Assembly: GCF_019668465.1 (NCBI RefSeq)
Contig: NZ_AP024828.1
Location: 682,001-746,000 of the forward strand
Direction: 5' to 3'
Origin: Mycobacterium senriense
GTDB lineage: Bacteria > Actinomycetota > Actinomycetes > Mycobacteriales > Mycobacteriaceae
Length of the DNA: 64,000 bases
Numbering within the stretch: position 1 is the stretch's first letter; each line of letters begins with the position of its first letter. The notes beneath the pieces are model-generated. The model made no database searches. It saw only the letters and a list, made by a program, of their open reading frames with translations, and was not told where the DNA came from. This document shows positions 38,008 through 47,260 of the stretch, in pieces. A program made the translations under genes and the position numbers.

Positions 38008-38054
38008 GGGGCCTTGCCTTTCGTCCGGTCTTGACAACGATGGGGTCTGAGTCA

Positions 38055-38094
38055 CACTCGCCGCCAGAATATGGCATCGAGTGCCGAAATGGAA
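38055..38094 (-). promoter_or_regulatory. Candidate mft operon promoter and MftR operator
   Basis: On the minus strand TATTCT (38071-38066) fits a -10, with TTCCAT (38094-38089) 17 bases upstream as a weak -35, giving a leader near 50 nt before mftA. An inverted repeat CACTCG (38055-38060)/CGAGTG (38078-38083) brackets the -10, a position suited to repression by the neighbouring MftR. Confidence 0.4.
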
Positions 38095-38106
38095 GGGCGG
38101 GGTCCG

Positions 38107-38703
38107 ATGATGCCGCAGCCGCGGGTGGGCAGGCGCCGCTCGACCACCCCGCACCACATCACCGACGTCGCCATCGACATGTTCACGGCCCGCGGTTTCG
38201 CCGACGTGAGCGTCGACGACGTCGCCCAGGCCGCCGGCATCTCCCGCCGGACCCTGTTCCGCTACTACGCGTCCAAGAACGCCATCCCCTGGGGTGACTT
38301 CGACAATCACCTTGCCCACCTGCGCGATCTGCTCGACAACGTCGATGCCGGCGTGGGCCTGGGTGATGCGCTGCGCGCTGCGCTGTTGGCGTTCAACACC
38401 TTTGACGAATCCGAGACCGCCCGGCATCGCCAGCGCATGCGGGTGATTCTGCAAACGGCTGAGCTGCAAGCGTATTCGATGACGATGTACGCCGGCTGGC
38501 GCGAGGTGATCGCCGGGTTCGTGGCGCGCCGCCTGGACTGCAAGACCGCGGATCTGCTGCCCCAGACCGTCGCCTGGACGATGCTCGGGGTGGCCTTGTC
38601 CGCCTACGAACACTGGCTGAGCGATGAATCCGTGCCGCTGCCGGTTGCCCTGGGCAACGCCTTCGACGTGGTGGGCGCCGGACTGGACGGACTGGGCGGG
38701 TGA
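38107..38703 (+). CDS. mftR: Mycofactocin regulator MftR (TetR family)
   Basis: 198 residues from ATG 38107, preceded by GAAGGGCGGGG. The DNA-binding domain spans about residues 12-58 ([42 protein letters not shown]). MftR represses the mft genes and is released by long-chain acyl-CoA such as oleoyl-CoA in published work on mycobacteria. It is divergent from mftA with about 100 bp between. The ATG at 38071 has no ribosome site and would place the start over the mft -10. The stop overlaps the next gene by four bases. Confidence 0.92.
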   Translation: MMPQPRVGRRRSTTPHHITDVAIDMFTARGFADVSVDDVAQAAGISRRTLFRYYASKNAIPWGDFDNHLAHLRDLLDNVDAGVGLGDALRAALLAFNTFDESETARHRQRMRVILQTAELQAYSMTMYAGWREVIAGFVARRLDCKTADLLPQTVAWTMLGVALSAYEHWLSDESVPLPVALGNAFDVVGAGLDGLGG

Positions 38704-39746
38704 CGGCCGAGCACCTGGTGCACACCCTGCGGTCACAGGGCAGGTTCTGCGCCTCGTCGGGCTCGCCGATGTATGGCGAGCTGTTCGAACTGGTCGCCGG
38801 CGACGTCGAAGCCGGCGGCGTCTTCGCGACCGTGTTGGCCGGGCGCGAGGACGCCCCGTCGCGGGACGCGGTACCGCTGCGGTTGCTCGGCGGGTTGCAC
38901 CGGTTGGTGCTCGACGGCCGGGCGGCGCGGTTGCGCCGCTTCTACCCCAGCACCGGCGGCCGGTGGGAGGCAAGAGCCGCCTGGCCGGAGATCCTGAATA
39001 CCGCCGCCGGTCACATCGACGCGCTGCGGGCCGCGCTGAGCCGGCCACCGCAGACCAACGAGGTGGGCCGATCGGCCGCCCTGATCGGCGGACTACTGCA
39101 CATCAACCACGAATTCGGCTTACCGATAAGGCTTTTCGAGATCGGATCGAGTGCCGGGTTGAACCTGCGTGCGGACCATTACCGCTACGGCTTCGCCGAC
39201 GGTCAGTGGGGCCCGGCGGACTCACCGGTGACCATCGACGACGCGTGGCACGGCGCGCTACCGCCCCGGAGCGAATTGCGGATCGTCGCGCGCAACGGGT
39301 ACGACATCGCGCCCATCGACATCGGCGACGCCGACGGGGAACTGACCGTGCTGAGCTATGTCTGGCCCGACCAGGCCGCCCGGCTGGCGCGGCTGCGCGG
39401 CGCCATCGAGGTCGCCCGCCGCGTGCCGGCGGCACTCGAGCGCCGGACCGCGGCCGACGCGGTCGCCGGCCTGGCGGTGGCCGACGGTGCGCTGACCGTG
39501 TTGTGGCATTCGATCACCTGGCAGTATCTGTCCGCCGACGAACGCGCCGCGGTGCGCGCCCACGTGGACGCGCTGGCCGCCCGGGCCGACGCCCGCTCGC
39601 CGTTCGCCCACCTCACGATGGAGCCCACGCGCTCTGGGCCGGGGGCACCGATCAGGTTCGTGGTGCGGGCCCGCAGCTGGCCGGACGGCGATGCGCAGAC
39701 GCTGGGCGAATGCCATCCGCACGGCCCGCCGGTGGACTGGCACTAA
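38700..39746 (+). CDS. DUF2332 family protein
   Basis: 348 residues starting at GTG 38700, whose GTGA overlaps the mftR stop. The DUF2332 marks are [57 protein letters not shown] (shortened: [13 protein letters not shown]) and the late [13 protein letters not shown]. The GSSAG loop in a strand-turn-helix setting resembles a SAM-binding Rossmann fold, but this is inference. It corresponds to Rv0690c as remembered. Coupling to mftR suggests both are expressed together and possibly a link to mycofactocin, though none is proven. Confidence 0.88.
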   Translation: MTAEHLVHTLRSQGRFCASSGSPMYGELFELVAGDVEAGGVFATVLAGREDAPSRDAVPLRLLGGLHRLVLDGRAARLRRFYPSTGGRWEARAAWPEILNTAAGHIDALRAALSRPPQTNEVGRSAALIGGLLHINHEFGLPIRLFEIGSSAGLNLRADHYRYGFADGQWGPADSPVTIDDAWHGALPPRSELRIVARNGYDIAPIDIGDADGELTVLSYVWPDQAARLARLRGAIEVARRVPAALERRTAADAVAGLAVADGALTVLWHSITWQYLSADERAAVRAHVDALAARADARSPFAHLTMEPTRSGPGAPIRFVVRARSWPDGDAQTLGECHPHGPPVDWH

Positions 39747-39749
39747 AGC

Positions 39750-39792
39750 ACGCAGCCGAATTGGCGGACTAAGTCCGCCAATTCGGCTGCGT
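39750..39792. terminator. Perfect 21-bp stem bidirectional terminator
   Basis: The arms 39750-39770 and 39772-39792 are perfect reverse complements around a single central A (key blocks ACGCAGCCG, GGCGGACT). It starts four bases after the DUF2332 stop and ends 15 bases from the convergent aldo/keto reductase stop, so it can end both transcripts. TTT follows on the plus strand. Confidence 0.85.
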
Positions 39793-39807
39793 TTGAGGCC
39801 TCGATTA

Positions 39808-40668
39808 CTAGGTCCCCATGAAGGTCATCGGATCGTGCAGCACGCGGGTGCCGTCATGCAATCGTTCGATGGCCTCCATGTGCTCGGGGGCAAGGGTGAA
39901 GTCGAACACGTCCAGGTTCTGGGCGACGCGCTCGGGCTTGGACGAGCGCGAGACCACGACGTTGTCCAACTGCAGGTTCCACCGAACCAGTACCTGGGCC
40001 GGAGTGCGGCCGTACTCGGCGGCGATCGACGTCACCGTCGGGTTCTCGAGCATCTTGCCGACACCCAGCGGGCTGTAGGACTGGGTCTGCACGTCGTGCT
40101 CGGCGTGGGCCAGGCGCAGGTCGGCCTGGTTGAGCCGCGGGTGCAACTCGACCTGGTTCACGGCGGGCACCTCATCGGTTTCCTCGATGACCGTCGCCAG
40201 CAGTTCCTCGGTGAAGTTGCAGACGCCGATCGAGCGGACGTGCCCCTCGTCGCGGGCCACCTTCATGCCCTCGAAGCTCTCCACGTACTTGCCCAGCTTC
40301 GGCGCCGGCCAGTGGATCAAATAGAGGTCGAGGTAGTCCAGCCCGAGTCGGTCCAGGCTCGCCTTGCACGACTCCTGGGCGGTGTCAAAGCCCTGCTTCG
40401 ACGTGCCCAGCTTGGTGGCGACGAACAAATCCTCGCGGGGAATGCCCGATGCGGCGATCGCGCGGCCGACGGCTTCCTCGTTTCCATAGGAGGCGGCGGT
40501 GTCGATGAGGCGACAGCCGGCTTCCAGCGCCGCGAGTACCGAGCTTTCCGTCTCCTCGTCGGACAACTTGGCTACCCCCAAGCCAAGTACGGGCATCTTC
40601 GCCTCGTCATTGAGTGCGACGGTCGGAATCGCGCTGGGCGAGCTGTATATCTCATCAATCACTGTCAC
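39808..40668 (-). CDS. Aldo/keto reductase (AKR5-like)
   Basis: 286 residues with the AKR catalytic tetrad Asp56, Tyr61, Lys86 and His119 in [22 protein letters not shown] and [30 protein letters not shown] and the NADPH-phosphate site [11 protein letters not shown] are also present. Members resemble 2,5-diketo-D-gluconate reductases and reduce aldehydes or dicarbonyls such as methylglyoxal; the natural substrate here is unknown. GTG 40668 is the start (TVIDEIYSS). It is followed by the perfect stem terminator. Confidence 0.92.
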   Translation of the reverse strand: MTVIDEIYSSPSAIPTVALNDEAKMPVLGLGVAKLSDEETESSVLAALEAGCRLIDTAASYGNEEAVGRAIAASGIPREDLFVATKLGTSKQGFDTAQESCKASLDRLGLDYLDLYLIHWPAPKLGKYVESFEGMKVARDEGHVRSIGVCNFTEELLATVIEETDEVPAVNQVELHPRLNQADLRLAHAEHDVQTQSYSPLGVGKMLENPTVTSIAAEYGRTPAQVLVRWNLQLDNVVVSRSSKPERVAQNLDVFDFTLAPEHMEAIERLHDGTRVLHDPMTFMGT

Positions 40669-41206
40669 TTGCCAATCACCTGCCTGCTCAAGTTGGTTAC
40701 TGGATTATCTGGGAAAAGAACGATGACTCAGCGGCGGCCGGCGGCCGGGCGGTTCAGCCAACGCACTGCGTTGTGCACGGTCCCGCAACATCGCTCGCTC
40801 GCAGACAGTAACGAAGCTCCGCAAGCGGTGCACCGAATGCCGCGGTACCTGTCGGCACAGCAAAATTCGTCACCGCTTGAAGTTACGAGTTTCCAGCACA
40901 ATGCGTTTGGCGTTGCTGGTGATGGCAATTTTGTGACACCGACTACAGCGCCGCAACCCTTGCCCCCGATGGACATTCGAACAACACTTGCAGTGAGGTG
41001 TATCACGATCGAATTGAGCTGTGGCGTATGGCGAATCCGCGTCGAACCTCCAGGCAGACGCCGGATACGCGAGCGAAAACCTCGATGGTCTAAGTGCTTT
41101 CGATTTGCCGTATTCAGCGGGGTGCGCGCGATGCGAATTCGCCGGTCCCTTATGCTCGACAAACGCCGAACGCACGCCAACACCGGAAGCGAGGCAGAGC
41201 TGTCCC
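40669..41206. other. Intergenic region with lower GC and cysteine-rich degenerate frames
   Basis: 538 bp with no convincing gene. GC is visibly lower than in flanking genes. On the minus strand one frame ends HCKCCSNVHRGQGLRRCSRCHK (written in two parts: HCKCC, then RRCSRCHKIAI) before a stop at 40870, a pattern like a zinc ribbon, and the next frame continues with IRCTACGASLL and RCCGTV. No good start or ribosome site was found. A TATGCT box at 41151-41156 may be the -10 for the plus-strand phosphatase gene. Confidence 0.4.
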
Positions 41207-42034
41207 ATGAAGACAATGCAAGAGTTGTTCGAAATAGCCTGGCAAGCAACACAACTCGGCGCCACCATGCTCAAGAAGTCACAACCGAGCTCGGTGCAGC
41301 ACAAGGGTGACCGCGACACGGTCACCGACGTCGACCTCGCAATCCAGCGCGACATCGCCGCCTACCTCGCCCAGACCACACCCGATATCGAGCTGTTGGC
41401 CGAAGAGTCCGAGCAGCAGCCGGAGATCGAAACCTCCGAGTGGCTCTGGGTCCTTGACCCCATCGACGGGACGTCCAACTTCGTCCACGGCCTGCCGCTG
41501 TGCGCGGTATCACTGGCCTTGCTGAACGCCGGTCGCACCGTGCTGGCCGTCACGCACGCTCCCCTGCTCGGCAAGACCTACCACGCCATGGAAGGCAAAG
41601 GCGCGTTCGTCAACGGGCAACGGATCACCGCCAGCGCCACCGACAGCCTCAGCGGCGCCATCGTGTCCCTCGGCGACTACGCCGTCGGCCACGACGCCGG
41701 CCGGCTCAATCAGCACCGGCTGGCGCTCACCACCGAGCTGGTGCCCCGCGTCGAGCGCATCCGGATGATCGGGGCGGCGACGCTCGACCTCGCCTTCGTC
41801 GCCGAGGGCGCCCTGGACGCCTGCGTGATGATGTCCAACAAACCGTGGGACACCGCCGCGGGGACACTGATCGCCCGCGAGGCCGGAGCGCAGCTCACCG
41901 ATGCGCAGGGCAACCCGCACACCCACAGCTCCGCGTCGACGATCGTCACCGCGCCCGGTATTGCCGAGCAGCTCGCCACGGTGATCCGCAACACCGAGAT
42001 CCCCAGCGACCCGTACGCGGCCGCCGTCGGCTAG
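41207..42034 (+). CDS. Inositol monophosphatase family protein
   Basis: 275 residues from ATG 41207; the frame is open to 41021 but the family N-terminus is MKTMQELFEIAW. The Mg2+ site is complete: Glu66-Glu67 in LLAEESE, DPIDGTSNFVHG with Asp84 and Asp87, and the late PWDTAAG aspartate. These enzymes dephosphorylate inositol-1-phosphate, fructose-1,6-bisphosphate, histidinol phosphate or PAP. Which one applies here is not clear from sequence; in mycobacteria inositol phosphatases feed PIM and mycothiol synthesis. It faces the FAD reductase gene, 22 bp away tail-to-tail. Confidence 0.9.
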   Translation: MKTMQELFEIAWQATQLGATMLKKSQPSSVQHKGDRDTVTDVDLAIQRDIAAYLAQTTPDIELLAEESEQQPEIETSEWLWVLDPIDGTSNFVHGLPLCAVSLALLNAGRTVLAVTHAPLLGKTYHAMEGKGAFVNGQRITASATDSLSGAIVSLGDYAVGHDAGRLNQHRLALTTELVPRVERIRMIGAATLDLAFVAEGALDACVMMSNKPWDTAAGTLIAREAGAQLTDAQGNPHTHSSASTIVTAPGIAEQLATVIRNTEIPSDPYAAAVG

Positions 42035-42056
42035 CCGCGGGAGTGAAAGATCTTGC

Positions 42057-43244
42057 TCAGCCCAGCATTTCGGCGATGGGCACGGCCGCGGCGATCTTGG
42101 CGCGGGCCTTCATGACCTTGCCGGGCATCCCGCCGCCGACCACCCCGACCAGGGCACCGTCACGTTCGTAGTAGGCCAGGAACTTGCGGCCGTCGTCCTC
42201 GACGACATGGACGATGTCGTCGGCCTCCGGCTCGCCCAGGCACTGGATCTTGACGTCGTACTGGTCGCTCCAGAAGTACGGGACGACCACCACCGGCGGC
42301 ACGTCCTGGCCCAGCATCGCGGGCACGACGGCACGGGCCTGATCGGCGACGTTGCTCCAATGTTCCACGCGCCCTTGATGTCCCGTCGCGTCGCGCCACG
42401 AGGCGACGTCGCCGAGCGCCCACACATTCGGTGCGCTGGTGCGTCCGGCCTCGTCGCAGATGACGCCGTTGTCGACTGCGATGCCGCTGCCCTCGAGCCA
42501 TTCGGTCGCCGGGCGCGACCCGATGCCGACGACCACGATGTCGGCCGGCAGTTCGGTGCCGTCGCTCAGCACCACCGCCTCGACGCGTGAGTCGCCGCGC
42601 ACCTCCGTCACCCCGACCCCGAGGCGGACGTCGACGCCTTCGGCACGGTGCAGCCGGGCCACCAGCTCGCCGATCTGCTCGCCGAGGACCGCGGCCAGCG
42701 GTGTCGGCTGCGGCTCCACCAGCACCACATCCACGCCCAGGCTGCGCAGGCTGGCCGCCACCTCGCAGCCGATGAACCCGGCGCCGATGACGACGGCGCG
42801 CTGGGCCGCCGACGCGTGCATGCGCAGCGCCATGCTTTCGTCGAAGGTCCGCAGCACGCGGATGCCCTCCATGTCCGGGATCGCCGGGATGCGCCGGGGC
42901 ACCAAGCCCGTGGCGATGACGAGTTCGGCGTAGCCCAGCGTGGTCCCGTCGTCCAGAGTCACCGTCTGCGCCGAGGTGTCCAGGCTGGTCGCGGCCGACC
43001 CCAGTCGCAGGGTGATGTCGTTGTCGTCGTACCACTCGCGCGGTTTGAGTGCGGTGTCGTCGACCTCTTTGCGCAGCACCTCTTTGGACAGTGGCGGGCG
43101 GTCGTAGGGCAAGTGCACCTCGTCGCTGACGATCGTGATGGGCCCCGAATACTCCGATTTGCGCAGCTGCTCGGCGGTGCGCGCGGCGGCCAATCCGCCG
43201 CCGACGATCACGATTCCGTTGTCCGCGCTTGCGTCACTACTCAC
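42057..43244 (-). CDS. FAD-dependent pyridine nucleotide-disulfide-type oxidoreductase (ferredoxin reductase)
   Basis: 395 residues. GIVIVGGGLAAARTAEQLR binds FAD at the N-terminus, RPPLSKEVL follows, VIATGLVPRR is the second FAD contact, VVIGAGFIGCEVAASLRSLGVDV binds NAD(P)H, and NVWALGDVASW is the C-terminal FAD motif. The layout is that of ferredoxin/rubredoxin reductases that feed cytochrome P450s or ring hydroxylases. It lies 25 bp after the mycofactocin-type SDR in one operon, as Rv0688 follows Rv0687. The pairing suggests re-oxidation or electron supply for that SDR pathway. GTG 43244 start. Confidence 0.92.
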   Translation of the reverse strand: MSSDASADNGIVIVGGGLAAARTAEQLRKSEYSGPITIVSDEVHLPYDRPPLSKEVLRKEVDDTALKPREWYDDNDITLRLGSAATSLDTSAQTVTLDDGTTLGYAELVIATGLVPRRIPAIPDMEGIRVLRTFDESMALRMHASAAQRAVVIGAGFIGCEVAASLRSLGVDVVLVEPQPTPLAAVLGEQIGELVARLHRAEGVDVRLGVGVTEVRGDSRVEAVVLSDGTELPADIVVVGIGSRPATEWLEGSGIAVDNGVICDEAGRTSAPNVWALGDVASWRDATGHQGRVEHWSNVADQARAVVPAMLGQDVPPVVVVPYFWSDQYDVKIQCLGEPEADDIVHVVEDDGRKFLAYYERDGALVGVVGGGMPGKVMKARAKIAAAVPIAEMLG

Positions 43245-43269
43245 GTGGAGTTCTTAGCACGATGGCCGG

Positions 43270-44133
<864 letters not shown>

Positions 44134-44146
44134 CTAGCAGCGCAAC

Positions 44147-44160
44147 TGAAACGTGTTCTA
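44147..44160 (-). promoter_or_regulatory. KstR-like operator upstream of the mycofactocin SDR
   Basis: The minus strand reads TAGAACACGTTTCA, which fits TNNAACNNGTTNNA, the published KstR motif of the cholesterol regulon, at all fixed positions. It overlaps where the -35 would be for a TAGCCT box at 44136-44131. Confidence 0.6.
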
Positions 44161-44165
44161 ATTCA

Positions 44166-44180
44166 CACGGCGTAGCCGTG
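44166..44180 (-). terminator. Short stem-loop after the SHOCT gene
   Basis: CACGGC-GTA-GCCGTG, a perfect 6-bp stem with a 3-base loop, starts 8 bases past the SHOCT stop. No U-run follows, so its activity is uncertain. Confidence 0.4.
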
Positions 44181-44187
44181 CCCGCCG

Positions 44188-45024
44188 TCAGATTTCGGCG
44201 ATGATCGCCGCGCGCCGGCTGGTGTATTCGTCGTCGGTCAGCGCCCCGCTGGTGTGCAGATCCTGCAATTCCTGCAACCGCGCGGCGATCGACGGTTCGG
44301 GCGGTGTGACAACCGTCGCCGCCGCGGGCGCCGCCGCCGGCGCCGGCTGCACGGCCGGGGCCTGCTGTTCGACCGCGCGGCGCACCACGGCCTGTATCTG
44401 GGCGCGCAGGTCCGGGTTCGAGCGGATGTCGACCATCTGGTTGAGCGCGACGTTGTTGGCCTTGAGGATCTGCAGGATCTCCATCAACGGGCCGGCCTGC
44501 CCGCTCAGGTCGTAGGTTTTGTTGTCCTCGGCCACCGTGAACTGAGCGGGAACCAGGCCGTTGACCAAAGCGCTTCGCTCCCAGTCGATTCGGTATTCGC
44601 TGGTGGTGGGGTTGACCAGCACCACCACCTTGCGGGCGTTGAGGTTGCCGAGCCGGGTGACGCTGGCGATGACCCGGTCCTCGCTGTCGAAAGGCACGAG
44701 TCCGGGGCCGGCGATGTGCAGGTGCACCTTGACGACCTGCTGGTTGTTGACCCACGTCCCCGTCTCGGTGATCCCGGTGATCTGGGCGAGCGCCAGCACC
44801 CCGTTCCGCTCGAGCGCGGCCACCTTGGCCGACGACTTGGCCCCATAGTTCGCCAGGGCGAGCGCGATCAGCACGTCGGCGACGGTGATCAGCACGCCGA
44901 CGTAGAACATCCACTGCAGCAGCCTGCCGAGCCCGAGGGTGAAATACACGACCAAGAAGATCGGTCCGACCAGGCCGCCGCACAGCAAAACCACCAACTG
45001 TGCCTTCAGGTAGCGCGCTAACAC
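44188..45024 (-). CDS. SHOCT-domain membrane protein
   Basis: 278 residues from GTG 45024 (GCGAGG six bases upstream). Two membrane helices lie near the N-terminus ([24 protein letters not shown] region and [21 protein letters not shown]), followed by a cytosolic beta-rich domain ([31 protein letters not shown]), an alanine/proline linker, and a C-terminal SHOCT motif: [33 protein letters not shown] motifs occur at the ends of many membrane proteins and are thought to aid oligomerisation. Probably Rv0686-like by position. The upstream PE gene ends 11 bp before it, so both are likely cotranscribed. Function unknown. Confidence 0.85.
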   Translation of the reverse strand: MLARYLKAQLVVLLCGGLVGPIFLVVYFTLGLGRLLQWMFYVGVLITVADVLIALALANYGAKSSAKVAALERNGVLALAQITGITETGTWVNNQQVVKVHLHIAGPGLVPFDSEDRVIASVTRLGNLNARKVVVLVNPTTSEYRIDWERSALVNGLVPAQFTVAEDNKTYDLSGQAGPLMEILQILKANNVALNQMVDIRSNPDLRAQIQAVVRRAVEQQAPAVQPAPAAAPAAATVVTPPEPSIAARLQELQDLHTSGALTDDEYTSRRAAIIAEI

Positions 45025-45035
45025 TAGCGCCTCGC

Positions 45036-45801
45036 CTACACCGACTCGGTGGGCACGACCGGCACCCGCTTGACCGGCGCCCCGGCCGGTTGCGCCGGAT
45101 GCGCCTGCTGCGCAGCAGCCGGGGCGGGCGGAGCGGTACGCGCCGATACCGGCATCGTGGAGGCCGGCGAGGTCTGCGGCGGCGCTGCGGTCTGCAGCGG
45201 CGCGGCGGGGGTGCCGGTCGGCGTCGCAACCGAGGCCGCCGGCTGCACGGGGGCGGGCGAGCCCGCCGGAGCGTAGGCCGGCGTCACCACCCGCGCCGCG
45301 CCGGCCGGCGTGGTGGCCGAGGCCAGCGTCGCCGACCCCGCCGGGGGCCGCCGCAACCGGGGTGCCGGCCGGTGCCGGTGCCACCGCGGCCGGCGCCACT
45401 GCCGCCGCCAGCGGTCCCGCGGGTGCGGTCGGCGCGGACATACCCACGGCACCGGCGCTCACCGCCGGCACCTGCGCGGCCACCGACGCCGGGGCAGCCG
45501 CGGTCTGCAAGGGCGAGGTGTTGGCGGCCTCCGCGAAGGCATACTGAGCCGCACCGCCGTTCATCAGCTGGACGAACTGGCTGTGGAACGCGGCCGCTTG
45601 GGCACTCAGCGCCTGATAGACCTGGGAGTGCGCGTCGAAGAGCGCGGCGATGCTCGCCGACACCTCGTCGGCACCGGGGGCCAGCACGCCCGATGTCGAA
45701 CCCATCGCGGCAATGTTGGCTGAACTGATCGTGGTCCCGATCCTGGCCAAGTCCCCCGCCGCGGCCGCGACGAATTCGGGCGTCGCCTGAACGAACGACA
45801 T
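45036..45801 (-). pseudogene. PE family protein gene with apparent one-base frameshift
   Basis: The first part from ATG 45801 is a clear PE domain ([21 protein letters not shown], then [20 protein letters not shown]), with GGGAGG as ribosome site. After about 150 codons the reading frame turns into arginine/glycine/histidine-rich sequence, while the +1 frame carries on with alanine/proline/threonine-rich text ([12 protein letters not shown] to PVVPTESV) and stops at 45036, just before the SHOCT gene. An extra base in the C/G runs at 45336-45347 explains this; without it the gene would code for about 254 residues. Unshifted, the frame would run into the SHOCT gene as a fusion, which is unlikely. 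Could be sequencing error, strain mutation or phase variation. PE proteins are exported by type VII secretion. Confidence 0.75.
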
Positions 45802-45911
45802 CGGTACCTCCCGCAAACTACGGTCAGGAGAAATATGAGCAAATCCTAAACCAGGCGGCGTCGTTGCCGCATGATTTCTGCCGTGCCGGGGGCCGATGCC
45901 GCCGCAACGCA

Positions 45912-45948
45912 CAAAGCCCGGACTGCCGAGTCGGCAATCCGGGCTTTG
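45912..45948 (-). terminator. Terminator of tuf / str operon
   Basis: CAAAGCCCGGA (45912-45922) pairs with TCCGGGCTTTG (45938-45948), and inside it TGCCGA-G-TCGGCA extends the stem with one C-A mismatch. It begins 13 bases after the tuf stop on the minus strand, and its 3' arm carries TTT. Confidence 0.8.
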
Positions 45949-45961
45949 CGGTGGTTCGAAA

Positions 45962-47152
45962 CTACTTGATGATCTTGACGACCCGGCCGGCGCCGACGGT
46001 GCGGCCACCCTCACGGATCGCGAACCGCAGACCGTCGTCCATGGCGACGGGCTGGATCAGCTTCACCGAGATGTTGGTGTTGTCACCGGGCATCACCATT
46101 TCGGTGCCCTCCGGCAGCGTCACCACGCCGGTCACGTCGGTGGTGCGGAAGTAGAACTGCGGACGGTAGTTGTTGAAGAACGGCGTGTGTCGGCCGCCCT
46201 CGTCCTTGGACAGGATGTAGACCTGGCCCTCGAACTCGGTGTGCGGGGTGGTGGTGCCGGGCTTGGTCACAACCTGACCGCGCTCGACGTCCTCACGCTT
46301 GATACCACGCAGCAGCAGCCCGACGTTGTCGCCGGCCTGACCCTGGTCGAGCAGCTTGCGGAACATCTCCACGCCGGTGACGGTGGTCTTGGTGCTGGTC
46401 GGCTTGATGCCGACGATCTCGACCTCTTCGTTGACGTTGATGATGCCGCGCTCGACACGACCGGTGACCACGGTGCCACGACCGGTGATGGTGAAGACGT
46501 CCTCGACGGGCATCAGGAACGGCTTCTCCGTCTCGCGGACCGGGTCCGGGATCGACTCGTCGACGGCCTCCATCAGCTGCTCGACGGACTCGACCCACTT
46601 GGCGTCGCCCTCGAGCGCCTTGAGCGCCGAGACCCGCACCACCGGGGCATCCTCGTCGAACTCCTGGGCGGCCAGCAGTTCGCGGACCTCCATCTCGACG
46701 AGCTCGAGCAGCTCCTCGTCGTCGACCATGTCGGCCTTGTTCAGCGCGACCAGGATGTAGGGCACACCGACCTGACGGGCCAGCAGCACGTGCTCACGGG
46801 TCTGCGGCATCGGGCCGTCGGTGGCGGCGACCACCAGAATCGCGCCGTCCATCTGGGCCGCACCGGTGATCATGTTCTTGATGTAGTCGGCGTGACCCGG
46901 GGCGTCGACGTGGGCGTAGTGACGCTTCTCGGTCTGGTACTCCACGTGCGAGATGTTGATGGTGATACCGCGCTGACGCTCCTCGGGCGCGTTGTCGATC
47001 TGGTCGAACGCGCGGGACTCGTTCAGATTGGGGTACTTGTCATGCAGAACCTTGGTGATAGCCGCGGTCAGCGTGGTCTTGCCGTGGTCAACGTGACCAA
47101 TGGTCCCGATGTTGACGTGCGGCTTCGTCCGCTCGAACTTCGCCTTCGCCAC
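45962..47152 (-). CDS. tuf: Elongation factor Tu
   Basis: 396 residues from GTG 47152, with AGGAGG upstream. G1 is GHVDHGKT (19-26), DAPGH at 83-87 with the catalytic His87, NKAD at 138-141. The three domains are complete, ending [16 protein letters not shown]-Tu carries aminoacyl-tRNA to the ribosome. It is the last gene of the rpsL-rpsG-fusA-tuf operon and has a strong terminator; a 108-bp gap to fusA may hold an additional promoter. Confidence 0.99.
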   Translation of the reverse strand: MAKAKFERTKPHVNIGTIGHVDHGKTTLTAAITKVLHDKYPNLNESRAFDQIDNAPEERQRGITINISHVEYQTEKRHYAHVDAPGHADYIKNMITGAAQMDGAILVVAATDGPMPQTREHVLLARQVGVPYILVALNKADMVDDEELLELVEMEVRELLAAQEFDEDAPVVRVSALKALEGDAKWVESVEQLMEAVDESIPDPVRETEKPFLMPVEDVFTITGRGTVVTGRVERGIINVNEEVEIVGIKPTSTKTTVTGVEMFRKLLDQGQAGDNVGLLLRGIKREDVERGQVVTKPGTTTPHTEFEGQVYILSKDEGGRHTPFFNNYRPQFYFRTTDVTGVVTLPEGTEMVMPGDNTNISVKLIQPVAMDDGLRFAIREGGRTVGAGRVVKIIK

Positions 47153-47260
47153 TTCTGTGTCCTCCTGGACTAGTTGGTGCTCGTTAAAGCAGTGTTGGTG
47201 TTTTCAGTTGTGCCGCGCCCAAGGCATTCCAATGACCCGGCAAGATTACTCCGCTGGCCG

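Noticed and set aside
44188..46014. Single 608-codon frame joining PE and SHOCT proteins
   Set aside because: The middle third is low-quality out-of-frame sequence; the better reading is a frameshifted PE gene and a separate SHOCT gene with its own GTG and ribosome site.
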